Shown: in pieces, positions 17,421 through 25,111 of the stretch
Position numbering within the stretch: position 1 is the stretch's first letter
How the letters are laid out: the number at the start of each line of letters is the position of its first letter
NCBI GenBank assembly: GCA_016714045.1
Contig: JADJNY010000008.1
Coordinates: forward strand, 1 to 64,000
Direction: 5' to 3'
DNA from: Planctomycetota bacterium
GTDB taxonomy: Bacteria; Planctomycetota; UBA1135; GCA-002686595
Length of the DNA stretch: 64,000 nt
Translations under genes and position numbers: made by a program
Notes under the pieces: generated by a model
What the model saw: the letters and a program-made list of their open reading frames with translations, nothing else
What the model was told of the DNA's origin: nothing
The model's database searches: none

Positions 17421-18344
17421 TCAGACGACCAGGTAGTCGAAGACGGCCTCGAGGTTCGCGTCGGACGAGTCGAGCGTGTGGATGCCGGCCCGCGCGGTCG
17501 CGGCGATCCGGGGGAGCTCGCTCCAGAAGCGATCGAGGTCGCGCGTCTCGAGCTGCACGGAGTCGCCGCCCGGCGCGAGCCGCACGGAGAGCACGTGGTC
17601 GAGCCCGAGCAGGGCCGCGGCGAGCGAACGCGCGTCGCGCGCGCCGATCTCGACCTTGCGCGGATGGCGCGAAAGAAGCTTGCGGATTTCCGGAACCGGA
17701 CCCTGGGCGAGCAGACGGCCGCGGTGGAGGAGCACGACGTTGCGCGTCAGGCCCTCGACCTCGTGCAGGATGTGGCTCGAGATCAGGATCGAGACGCCTT
17801 CGGCCGCGAGCTCCGCGAACAACGCCGACATCTCGCGCCGCGCGAGGGGGTCGAGGCCCGTCATCGGTTCGTCGACGATCAAGAAGCGCGGCTCGTGCGC
17901 GATCGCCTGCGCGAGGCGGATGCGCTGGCGCATGCCCTTCGAGTAGCCGCGCGTCCGCCGGTCCATCGCCTCTTCGAGCCGCACGCGCTCGATCGCGCGC
18001 TGCGCGAGCCGTCGCGCGTCGCTCTTGCCGTGCCCCGAGAGGCGCAGCAGGAAGACGACGAACTCGAGCCCGGTCATCTCGCCGTAGAGCGCGTCCTGCT
18101 GCGGACAGAAGCCGACGCGGCGGAAGTACTCGCGGTTCGCGAACGGCGCATACCCGAGGACGCGCAGGCTGCCGCGCGAGGGCCGGATCTCGCCCGCGAC
18201 GAGCTTCAGGAAGGTCGACTTCCCGGCGCCGTTCGGGCCGAGGAGCCCCGTGACGCCTTCGTCGAGTGCGAGCGTGAGGTCGTTGAGGCCGACGACGGGC
18301 CCGTAGTAGCGCGACAGATCGCGCGCTTCGACGAGCACGGTCAC
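17421..18344 (-). CDS. ABC transporter ATP-binding protein (second pair)
   Basis: A 307-residue ABC-2 exporter ATPase. Walker A is LLGPNGAGKST, the Q-loop region is VGFCPQQDALYGEMTG, the signature is YSKGMRQRIRLAQAIA (degenerate SKGMR, as usual in this subfamily), Walker B is FLIVDEPMTGLDP and the switch His is in ILISSHILHEVE. A C-terminal extension of about 90 residues follows. The GTG start at 18344 overlaps the stop of the preceding permease as GTGA, so the whole four-gene string is probably translated together. Confidence 0.9.
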   Translation of the reverse strand: MTVLVEARDLSRYYGPVVGLNDLTLALDEGVTGLLGPNGAGKSTFLKLVAGEIRPSRGSLRVLGYAPFANREYFRRVGFCPQQDALYGEMTGLEFVVFLLRLSGHGKSDARRLAQRAIERVRLEEAMDRRTRGYSKGMRQRIRLAQAIAHEPRFLIVDEPMTGLDPLARREMSALFAELAAEGVSILISSHILHEVEGLTRNVVLLHRGRLLAQGPVPEIRKLLSRHPRKVEIGARDARSLAAALLGLDHVLSVRLAPGGDSVQLETRDLDRFWSELPRIAATARAGIHTLDSSDANLEAVFDYLVV

Positions 18345-19267
18345 GCGAGCGACTCCATGCGGCGCACGCGCACGACGATCAGGACCCAGCACGCGACGAG
18401 GGTCGCGGCGAGCGCCCACCACGAGAGTTCGGCCGGCCAGTTCAGACGGAACCCGGGTATGCGCTCCACCCCGAACAGGTCGGCGGCGACGCGGCGCAGG
18501 TTCGCGAGCGGGCCGAGCGTCATCCATCGGCCGTCCTTCTGCAGGAACGCGATCATCATCCCGACCACCTGGGTGAAGAGGAAGAAGCCGACGGTGCCGA
18601 TCAGCGCGAAGATGCGCCGCGAGGAGATCGTCGAGATCGCGAGCACGAGGCTCGAGAGCACGAACGTGTGCACGAGCGAGTAGAGGAGCACGTGCACGAT
18701 GACCTGGCCTTGCTCGCGCAGGAACGACCAGTCGGGCGACGAGAAGACGGCGACGGTGCAGATCACGAGCCCGGGCACGAGCACGCTCGCGAGCACGAAC
18801 GCGCCGACGACGAAGAGCTTCCCGATTACGTAGTTCGCCAGCGACAGGGGGCGCGAGAAGTAGAGGAGGTGCGCGCCGAGCCGGCGGTCCTCGCAGACGA
18901 GCCCGGCGCCGTACCACGCGACGAGGAGCACCGAGAAGAAGCCCAGCGCGAAGGTCGCGCCGAGGATCGTGTCGCGCACCTCGATCATCCGGCTCGCCAT
19001 CGAGCCGACCATCGCGACGCCCGGGTTCGGCGCGTCGCCGCCGCCGAGCGCGCTCGGCGTGACGCCCTGCTCGAGCGAGAATTTCGCGTACACGACGAAC
19101 GCGAAGATGACCGTCGCGATCGTCGCGGGCGCGTAGAGGAGGAGCGGCCAGCGGCTCTTGAGCGCGACGCGGATGCCGTTCGCCGCGAGCGGCAGGAACG
19201 ACCAGCGCGGCGGGCGCAGCGTGCCGGTGTAGCGCCGGTAGACCTCGGTGTGCGTCGTGGCCTTCAC
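18341..19267 (-). CDS. ABC-2 type transporter permease (first pair)
   Basis: A 308-residue membrane protein with about six helices, including LLYAPATIATVIFAFVVYA, ILGATFALGFFSVLLVAWYG, LFVVGAFVLASVLVPGLVIC and LIGTVGFFLFTQVVGMMIAF. The motif VCEDRRLGAHLLYFSRPLSLANYVIGK corresponds to the EDRxxGxxxxxxSRPL signature of ABC-2 permeases and is matched in the second permease (EVEDRTITFLFSRPL), so the pair probably arose by duplication. The GTG start at 19267 overlaps the upstream ATPase stop (GTGA). Substrate unknown. Confidence 0.86.
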   Translation of the reverse strand: MKATTHTEVYRRYTGTLRPPRWSFLPLAANGIRVALKSRWPLLLYAPATIATVIFAFVVYAKFSLEQGVTPSALGGGDAPNPGVAMVGSMASRMIEVRDTILGATFALGFFSVLLVAWYGAGLVCEDRRLGAHLLYFSRPLSLANYVIGKLFVVGAFVLASVLVPGLVICTVAVFSSPDWSFLREQGQVIVHVLLYSLVHTFVLSSLVLAISTISSRRIFALIGTVGFFLFTQVVGMMIAFLQKDGRWMTLGPLANLRRVAADLFGVERIPGFRLNWPAELSWWALAATLVACWVLIVVRVRRMESLA

Positions 19268-20199
19268 GCGTTCGGGCCTCCGAGTCCAGCGAGGAACACT
19301 TGCTCCAGGGAGGATTTTCGCTCCGCGACGCGCGTGATGCGCGCGCCCGTCGCGGCCGCGATCGAAAAGAGCGCGTCGACGTCCTCCGCGCCGGCCTGGA
19401 ACTCGACCCACAGCGTGGTCGGCGCTTCGGCGTCGTGCACGAACCCAGCGGTTCGGAGCGCGGCGCGGAACGCGGCGAGGTCGCCCTCGACCTCGACCGT
19501 GCGCCTTTGGCCGACGGCGCCCGTCAGCTCCGCGATCGAACCCGAGAGCACGACGCGCCCTTTCTGCAGGACGATCACGTCGCGGCAGGTGCGCTCGACG
19601 TCGGGCAGGAGGTGCGAGCACAGGATCAGGCTCTTCTCCTGGTTGTGCCCGAGGTCGTGGATCAGCTCGAGCATGTGCTTCCTGCCCTTCGGGTCGAGCC
19701 CGTTCGTCGGTTCGTCGAGCAGGAGCAGCGCGGGGTCGTGCACGAGCGCCTGCGCGAGCTTGAGCCGCTGCTTCATGCCGGTCGAGTAGCCGTCCGCGGG
19801 GCGGTAGCGCGACTCGTCGAGGCCGACGTAGTCGAGCACCTCGTGCGCGCGCGTCAGCGCGTCGACGCCCGAGAGGCCCGAGAGCTCGCCGAGCATCGCG
19901 ACGAGCTCGACCGCGGTGAAGCCCGGGAGCAGGCAGTCGCTCTCGGGCATGTACCCGACGTCGCGGCGCAGCGCGAACCGCCCCGCGGGTGTCGCGGGGT
20001 CGTGGCCCGCGATGCGCGCCGCACCGGCGTCCGGCTCGAGCAGGCCGAGCAAGAGCTTGATCAGCGTCGTCTTCCCCGCGCCGTTGGGACCGAGGAGTCC
20101 GATCGGGCCGGGGGCCGCGACGAGCTCGAGCGCGTCGAGCGCGCGCACGCGGCCGTAGTGCTTCGTGAGGCCGTGGATCTCGAGGACGGGGGGCTGCAT
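19264..20199 (-). CDS. ABC transporter ATP-binding protein (first pair)
   Basis: A 311-residue ATPase opening the four-gene exporter operon. Walker A is LLGPNGAGKTTLIKLLLGLLE; then VGYMPESDCLLPGFTAVE, signature YSTGMKQRLKLAQALV, Walker B LLLLDEPTNGLDPKGRK and switch His in ILCSHLLPDVERTC. It closely resembles its partner ATPase at 17421-18344. The C-terminal part (TVEVEGDLAAFRAALRTAGF...) is a small alpha/beta domain usual in ABC-2 ATPases. No ribosome site precedes the ATG; instead TAGAGT lies 11 nt upstream. Confidence 0.9.
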   Translation of the reverse strand: MQPPVLEIHGLTKHYGRVRALDALELVAAPGPIGLLGPNGAGKTTLIKLLLGLLEPDAGAARIAGHDPATPAGRFALRRDVGYMPESDCLLPGFTAVELVAMLGELSGLSGVDALTRAHEVLDYVGLDESRYRPADGYSTGMKQRLKLAQALVHDPALLLLDEPTNGLDPKGRKHMLELIHDLGHNQEKSLILCSHLLPDVERTCRDVIVLQKGRVVLSGSIAELTGAVGQRRTVEVEGDLAAFRAALRTAGFVHDAEAPTTLWVEFQAGAEDVDALFSIAAATGARITRVAERKSSLEQVFLAGLGGPNA

Positions 20200-20210
20200 C
20201 CGCCGCGGCG

Positions 20211-20216
20211 ACTCTA
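20211..20216 (-). promoter_or_regulatory. -10-like TAGAGT before the ABC-2 operon
   Basis: TAGAGT on the minus strand, 11 nt before the ATG at 20199, with no Shine-Dalgarno between. A candidate promoter for a near-leaderless operon mRNA. Confidence 0.35.
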
Positions 20217-20430
20217 GGGCTCGGCGAGGCCCTCGTCCACGGAGGACGTGCTCGCCGTGCAGGGGGACGTCCGGGCGATCGCCACCGCGCGAGCGGGCTC
20301 GCCCGCGCGAGGCATCGACTCCCGGTCCACTTCGGGAGCTCGCGTCGGTCGAACGGGCGACGGCGCACCGTTCCGGCCGGCGAGGTTCCGCGCGCGACAC
20401 AGTACGACCCGCCGCTCCAGCGGGCGACGT

Positions 20431-21408
20431 TCAGCGCGCGCGGCGCAGGACGGCGCGCGCCGCCGCCGAAACGAGGTCGCCGAGGAGCACGATCGCCGCG
20501 CCGAGCGCGACGAAGAAGAGCATCTCGTCGTAGTAGTGCTTGCTGCGCGCGTCCTGGATCCAGTAGCCGAGCGACACGACGCCGAGCATCCCGAGCACCG
20601 TCGCTTCGCGCACGCAGGTCTCGAAGCGGTAGAAGAAGTAGAGGAGGAAGCGCGCGAGCGACAGGGGCAGGATCGCGGTGATCCACGCGCCGCGGCGCGT
20701 GGCGCCGGCGTCGCGCAGCGCGACGAGCGGCCGCGCCTCCAGGTTCTCGATCGTCTCGGCGCCCAGCTTGCCGAGAATGCCCGAGTTGTGGATCGCGAGC
20801 GCGAGCACCGCGGGCCACGCGCTCGGCCCGAGCATGGCGAGGAAGAGGAACGCCCACACGTACTCCGGGATCGCGCGCAGGAGCACGAGCAAGGCGCGCA
20901 CTGCGGTCGTGAGCGCGCGCCAACCCGGGCCGCGCGCCGCGCGCGCCGCGCCGAACTCGAACGGCCGCGCGGTCGCGAGGTTGCGCGCCGCGAGCGGTGC
21001 GAGGAGGAGCGCCATCGCACCCGCGAGCGCGATTGCGAGCACCGCGATCGACAGCGTCGCGGCCACGCCGCGCCTGCCGCGCTCGTCCCACAGGGTCTTC
21101 GCCCACTCGACGAAGGCCGCCTGGTCGAAGCCCGTCTCGCGCAACGGATAGGGCGTGATCTCCTCGCCGAGGAAGCGCCGGACGTTCTCGGCGCGGCGCT
21201 CGCTGACGAGGTCGCCGAAGTCGAAGTCGCCCGCGGTCCACGCCCAGACGACGAGCAGTCCGAGGAGCACGATCGAGAGGCGCAGGAGACGGCTCGTCGG
21301 CTTCGTCCGCCGCAGCGCCGCGAGGTCGAGCGCGACGCCGCCGCGCGGCCCGACCGATGCGGGGCCGGCGCCGGACGAGCTCCCGGATCCACCGTGGGCC
21401 GCGCTCAC
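20431..21408 (-). CDS. phnE: phosphonate-type ABC transporter permease (distal PhnE-like)
   Basis: A 325-residue permease of the PhnE family. It has a non-conserved N-terminal tail, a membrane helix (LLRLSIVLLGLLVVWAW), and a core of about five helices with the PhnE-type coupling region EYVWAFLFLAMLGPSAWPAVLALAIHNSGILGKLGAETIENLE and the late motif REATVLGMLGVVSLGYWIQDA. It forms a heterodimer candidate with the upstream permease (21405-22328), with which it overlaps by GTGA. Two PhnE-like permeases plus PhnC and PhnD make a complete importer for phosphonate, phosphite or a related oxyanion. Confidence 0.85.
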   Translation of the reverse strand: MSAAHGGSGSSSGAGPASVGPRGGVALDLAALRRTKPTSRLLRLSIVLLGLLVVWAWTAGDFDFGDLVSERRAENVRRFLGEEITPYPLRETGFDQAAFVEWAKTLWDERGRRGVAATLSIAVLAIALAGAMALLLAPLAARNLATARPFEFGAARAARGPGWRALTTAVRALLVLLRAIPEYVWAFLFLAMLGPSAWPAVLALAIHNSGILGKLGAETIENLEARPLVALRDAGATRRGAWITAILPLSLARFLLYFFYRFETCVREATVLGMLGVVSLGYWIQDARSKHYYDEMLFFVALGAAIVLLGDLVSAAARAVLRRAR

Positions 21409-22328
21409 GCGACGAACCTCCGGCGGAGCGCGCCGCTCCAAAGCTCGACGCCGAGCACGAGGGCGCACAGCGCGTAGAGGTACGTCCAGACCTCGCCGTA
21501 GTGCAGGTTCTCGAACGACGCGCTGATCGAATAGCCGAGCGTCGGGAAGCCGAAGAACCCGAGGATCGCCGAGCTGCGGATCGCGCACTCGAAGCGGTAG
21601 AACGCGTACGCCCACATGTCGGGCAGCGCGCGCGGCACGAGGCCGAGCGCGAACACGGACAGGTTCGTGGCGCCCGACGCCCGCAGCGCGAGCGCGGCGT
21701 CGCGCGGCGCTTCGTCGATCATCTCGGAGAAGACCTTGCCGAGCGTGCCCGCGTAGGGGATCGCGATCGCGACGACGGCGGTGACGTTGTTCAGGCCCAT
21801 CGCCGCGAGGAACAGCACGGCCCACAGGAGCTCGTGCACCGAGCGCATGCCGACGATCAGCACGCGCGCCGCGGCCCACACCGCTGGCGCGAACCCGCGG
21901 TAGAACGCGCGCTGCACGGCGCCGTTCCCGCCCCGCGGGGCGCCGGCCCACCACGCGCTCGAGCCCAGGAACCCGAGCACGACTCCGCCGACGAGCGCGA
22001 GGCTCATCGCCGCGACCGCGAACACGACGGTGCGCCGCGCCGCGGCGAGCGCCGCCATCCACAAGGGCGCCGTGCCGTCGGGGACTTCGCTCTCGTAGTC
22101 GAGCGCGGGCCGGAGCGCGCGCGCGAAGAAGCGCAGCACGAGCTCGGTGCCGCCCTTCTGCGGCACGAGTCCCGAGAGCGACGCGTCGAGCGTCAGGGCC
22201 GCGAGCACCGCCGCGAGCGTGATCCCGAGGAGGATCCAGCGCCGGCCGGACGCGGAGCCGAAGCGCGACCCGCCTTCCGGCGGGCGACGGGGCGCGGCGG
22301 CGCGGTCGGCGTCGCGATCAGCTGCCAT
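21405..22328 (-). CDS. phnE: phosphonate-type ABC transporter permease (proximal PhnE-like)
   Basis: A 307-residue PhnE-family permease. Membrane segments include WILLGITLAAVLAALTL, TVVFAVAAMSLALVGGVVLGFLG and YLYALCALVLGVELW. The coupling region reads VHELLWAVLFLAAMGLNNVTAVVAIAIPYAGTLGKVFSEMIDE, and the family motif near the end is RSSAILGFFGFPTLGYSI. ATG 22328 lies inside the 3' end of the ATPase gene, which stops at 22318, an 11-base overlap. It resembles the distal permease across the core, consistent with duplicated partner subunits. Confidence 0.87.
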   Translation of the reverse strand: MAADRDADRAAAPRRPPEGGSRFGSASGRRWILLGITLAAVLAALTLDASLSGLVPQKGGTELVLRFFARALRPALDYESEVPDGTAPLWMAALAAARRTVVFAVAAMSLALVGGVVLGFLGSSAWWAGAPRGGNGAVQRAFYRGFAPAVWAAARVLIVGMRSVHELLWAVLFLAAMGLNNVTAVVAIAIPYAGTLGKVFSEMIDEAPRDAALALRASGATNLSVFALGLVPRALPDMWAYAFYRFECAIRSSAILGFFGFPTLGYSISASFENLHYGEVWTYLYALCALVLGVELWSGALRRRFVA

Positions 22329-23139
22329 CGGCGAGCAGCTCCACGCGCTCGAGCCGGTACAGCTCCTCGAGCTCGGACGGGCGCACCTCCGCCGTGCGCC
22401 GGTCGAACCAGACGGAGCCGCCGCGAAGCGCGACGAGGCGCGGGAAGAACTCGCGCGCCAAGCGGACGTCGTGCAGGCTCACGACCAGCGTGAAGCCGCG
22501 CTCCTTCGCGAGCGCCGTGAGGAGGAGCACCGTGTCGCGCGCGCGCGCCGGGTCGACGGACGACACGGGCTCGTCGCACAGGAGCGCCGCGGGTTCCTGG
22601 TAGAGCGCGCGCGCGATCGCGACGCGCTGGCGCTGGCCGCCGGAGAGCGTGTCGGTGCGCTGGAAGAGCTTCTCGCCGATGCCGACGCGGTCGAGCAGGC
22701 GCGCGGCCGCTTCCTCCTCGGCGCGCGAGGGGAAGAGGCTCGAGCGCAGCGCCGCGACGAAGCCCTGGCGTCCCAGGCGACCGTGCAGCACGTTCTGCAG
22801 CACGCGCACGTTCGGGACGAGCGCGAGGTCCTGGTGCACGAAGCCGATCCGCGAGCGGAGCGCGCGCAGCTCGCGCGGTGTCGCGCGGTCGAGCTGGACG
22901 GCGCCGGACGGCCCCGTCGCGAGCACGACGCCCTCGGTCGGCGCGAGCGCCGCGTTCAGGAGGCGCAGCAGCGTCGTCTTGCCCGCGCCGCTCGGACCGA
23001 CGAGCGCGACGACTTCGCCGGGCGCGAAGGCGAGGTCGACCTGGTCGAGCACGCGGCGCGGTCCGTAGACGACGCTCGCCCGGCGCACTTCGAAGCCGAA
23101 GGCGCCGGGCGGTGCGTCGTCGCGTCGCGCCGCGGTCAC
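22318..23139 (-). CDS. phnC: phosphonate-type ABC transporter ATP-binding protein
   Basis: A 273-residue importer ATPase. Walker A is LVGPSGAGKTTLLRLLNA, the Q-loop is IGFVHQDLALVPNVRVLQNVLHG (close to the PhnC family pattern FNLVxRLxVLxNVLxGRLG, here LHGRLGRQG), signature LSGGQRQRVAIARALYQ, Walker B ALLCDEPVSSVDP, and switch His in VVSLHDV. The GTG start at 23139 is 31 bases after the phnD stop. It energises uptake through the two PhnE-like permeases. Confidence 0.88.
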   Translation of the reverse strand: MTAARRDDAPPGAFGFEVRRASVVYGPRRVLDQVDLAFAPGEVVALVGPSGAGKTTLLRLLNAALAPTEGVVLATGPSGAVQLDRATPRELRALRSRIGFVHQDLALVPNVRVLQNVLHGRLGRQGFVAALRSSLFPSRAEEEAAARLLDRVGIGEKLFQRTDTLSGGQRQRVAIARALYQEPAALLCDEPVSSVDPARARDTVLLLTALAKERGFTLVVSLHDVRLAREFFPRLVALRGGSVWFDRRTAEVRPSELEELYRLERVELLADGS

Positions 23140-23170
23140 GCGGGAGTCTCGGGTGCGAGCGCCGTAGCGC

Positions 23171-24175
23171 TCAACGGACGAGCCCGATCTCCTTCGCGAC
23201 GCCCTTGAGCACGTCGAAGTCGGCGTTCGTCGCCTCGACGAGGCCCTCGGGGCGGTCGAGCGCCTTGAGCAGCGCCTCGTCCTTGAGCTCGATCAGCGCC
23301 TGCTGGAGCTTCTTCGTGAAGCCCGCGCCGAAGGCCGCGTCGAGCTTCGGGTGCGCGGTGAAGTGGTAGTCGACGTAGGTCGGCGTGACCCAGATCACCT
23401 GCACCTTGTCGGGGTCGATGCCCTTCTCCGACTTCGGCTCCTTCTTGAACTCCGCGACCATCTTCTCGTACTGCTTGAAGTCCATCGCGCCGGCGTCGAA
23501 CGTGCCGGCCTCGACGAGCTTCGCGGTCTTGTCGTGGCCGCCGGAGAAGTTGTTCTCGACACCGAAGAACTCCTTGGGGGAGAGCTTCGTGTGCTTGCGG
23601 ATGAAGAACTCGGGCATCAGGCGACCCGACGTCGACGAGTCGCTGCCGAACGTGAACTTCTTCCCCTTGAGCGCCATCGGGAACTCGTCCGACTTGGCGA
23701 GCCCGCTCGCCTTGTTGGCGACGAAGTACGTCTTGAACTCGCGGTCGATCTTCCCGCACACGATCACCTGCGCGCCCTCGACGCGCTGGCGCGCGCGCAG
23801 GCCGGTCAGCCCGCCGAACCACGCGAGCTGCAGGTCGCCGTTGACGAACCCGTCGACGGACGCGTTGTAGTCGGCGGACGGCACGTACTCGAACGGCACG
23901 CCGAGCTTGTCGGTCAGGTACTTCGCGAGCGGCTTGTACTTGGCCTCGAGGTCGGCCGTGTTCGCGGTAGGGATGCCGGTGAAGCGCACGGCCTTGACCG
24001 GCTTCGCCGGGTCCTGCGCGGCCGGGAGCGCGAGCGCGGCGGCGGGCGCGGGCTGCGCGTGCGCATCGTGCGCGGCGGCGGCGGATGGGGCCGACGCGCC
24101 GGGGCGAGCGAGGGCGACGGACGAAACGAGGGCGAACGCGGCGAGAACGGGCAGAGCCCAACGACGAAGGTGCAT
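23171..24175 (-). CDS. phnD: phosphonate/oxyanion ABC transporter substrate-binding protein
   Basis: A 334-residue secreted binding protein of the PhnD family, first gene of the importer operon. Signal peptide MHLRRWALPVLAAFALVSSV...ALA is followed by an Ala/Pro-rich linker and the bilobal domain: VRFTGIPTANTADLEAKYKPLAKYL, VPSADYNASVDGFVNGDLQLAWFGG, FTFGSDSSTSGRLMPEFFIRK and GAMDFKQYEKMV. The SDSSTSGRLMPEFF loop is the oxyanion-binding Ser/Thr segment of PhnD-type proteins. No C-P lyase, phosphonatase or phosphite dehydrogenase lies nearby, so the ligand is not settled. It diverges from the Mo-hydroxylase operon across 247 bases. Confidence 0.88.
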   Translation of the reverse strand: MHLRRWALPVLAAFALVSSVALARPGASAPSAAAAHDAHAQPAPAAALALPAAQDPAKPVKAVRFTGIPTANTADLEAKYKPLAKYLTDKLGVPFEYVPSADYNASVDGFVNGDLQLAWFGGLTGLRARQRVEGAQVIVCGKIDREFKTYFVANKASGLAKSDEFPMALKGKKFTFGSDSSTSGRLMPEFFIRKHTKLSPKEFFGVENNFSGGHDKTAKLVEAGTFDAGAMDFKQYEKMVAEFKKEPKSEKGIDPDKVQVIWVTPTYVDYHFTAHPKLDAAFGAGFTKKLQQALIELKDEALLKALDRPEGLVEATNADFDVLKGVAKEIGLVR

Positions 24176-24422
24176 CACGGCACGGTCCTTTCCGCGGGCG
24201 GACCGGAACAGTCGGTCTGAGCTCCGCGTGGTACGGGGAAATGGGGACGCGAGGAGGATACCGAGGACGAGGGGCGGGCTCCAGCCGATCGAACCGGCGG
24301 GGTCCTGCTCCGCGATCGAAGCCGCGCTGCGTCCTGGCGCCGCGCGCGGCCGTGTGCCTAGAATCCGCCGGCGCCGCGCGCTCCACACTCGGGGCGCGGG
24401 CGCGCACCTCCGGAGGACACGC
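24176..24422. other. divergent intergenic region, phn operon / Mo-hydroxylase operon
   Basis: A 247-base region between two divergent operons. On the plus side it holds a TAGAAT hexamer at 24359 and a good GGAGG ribosome site at 24412-24416. I could not identify a Pho-box or another operator. No gene is convincing here. Confidence 0.4.
24359..24364 (+). promoter_or_regulatory. -10-like TAGAAT upstream of Mo-hydroxylase operon
   Basis: TAGAAT (5 of 6 match to TATAAT) lies 58 nt upstream of the ATG at 24423, the operon's first gene. No convincing -35 at 17 nt. Confidence 0.35.
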
Positions 24423-25106
24423 ATGCGCCAGGATCCGAACCACGACGAGGAGAACGCCGAGCGCGCCGATCTCTCGCGTCGACTCTTCCTCAGGAACGCC
24501 GGGACCGTCGCCGCAGGCAGTGTCCTCGCCCAGGGCCTGCTCGGCGCCTGCGCGAGCGAGCGCGCCTCGGCCGCCGCGGCTCCGGCGGCACCCGCGAAAC
24601 CCGACGGCGCTCCCGAGGAGCTCGCCGGCGAGTTCGAGATCGTGCTCGACGTGAACGGCGAGGCACGCAAGGTGAAGGTCGAGCCGCGCACGACGCTGCT
24701 CGCCGCACTGCGCGAGCGCATGGAGCCCGCGATGACGGGCACGAAGCACGTCTGCGACCGCGGTAACTGCGGCGCGTGCACCGTCCACGTCGACGGGAAG
24801 CCCGCGTACGCGTGCCTCCTGCTCGCCGCCGACTTGCGCGGCCGGAAGATCAAGACGATCGAGGGGCTCGGCGCGCCCGAGTCGCTCTCGCCGCTGCAGG
24901 AGAACTTCTGCGCGCACGACGCGTCGATGTGCGGCTTCTGCACGCCGGGCTTCGTGATGTCGATCACGGCCTGCCTCGAGAAGCAGCCCAACGCGGACCT
25001 CGCGACGATCCAGAAGGCGTGCTCGGGCAACGTGTGCCGCTGCGGCACCTACCCGCACGTGTTCGCGGCGGCGCTCGCCACCGCCAAGCAGGCGAAGAAA
25101 GGCTGA
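24423..25106 (+). CDS. xanthine-dehydrogenase-family 2Fe-2S subunit with Tat signal
   Basis: A 227-residue small subunit of a molybdenum hydroxylase, carrying two 2Fe-2S clusters that pass electrons from the Mo site to FAD. The plant-ferredoxin-type cluster uses C111, C116, C119 and C131 (CDRGNCGACTVHVDGKPAYAC). The helical cluster uses C170, C173, C205 and C207 (CGFCTPG...GNVCRCGTYPHV). The N-terminus has a twin-arginine motif SRRLFLRNAG (18-27) followed by a hydrophobic stretch and LLGAC, so the enzyme may be exported folded, with the signal-less partner subunits carried along. RBS GGAGG is 6 nt before the ATG. First gene of a four-gene operon. Confidence 0.93.
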   Translation: MRQDPNHDEENAERADLSRRLFLRNAGTVAAGSVLAQGLLGACASERASAAAAPAAPAKPDGAPEELAGEFEIVLDVNGEARKVKVEPRTTLLAALRERMEPAMTGTKHVCDRGNCGACTVHVDGKPAYACLLLAADLRGRKIKTIEGLGAPESLSPLQENFCAHDASMCGFCTPGFVMSITACLEKQPNADLATIQKACSGNVCRCGTYPHVFAAALATAKQAKKG

Positions 25107-25111
25107 GCCCG

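Noticed and set aside
16643..20199. Nitrous oxide (NosDFY) system
   Set aside because: The ATPase/permease motifs are similar, but nosZ, nosD and nosL are absent and there are two pairs.
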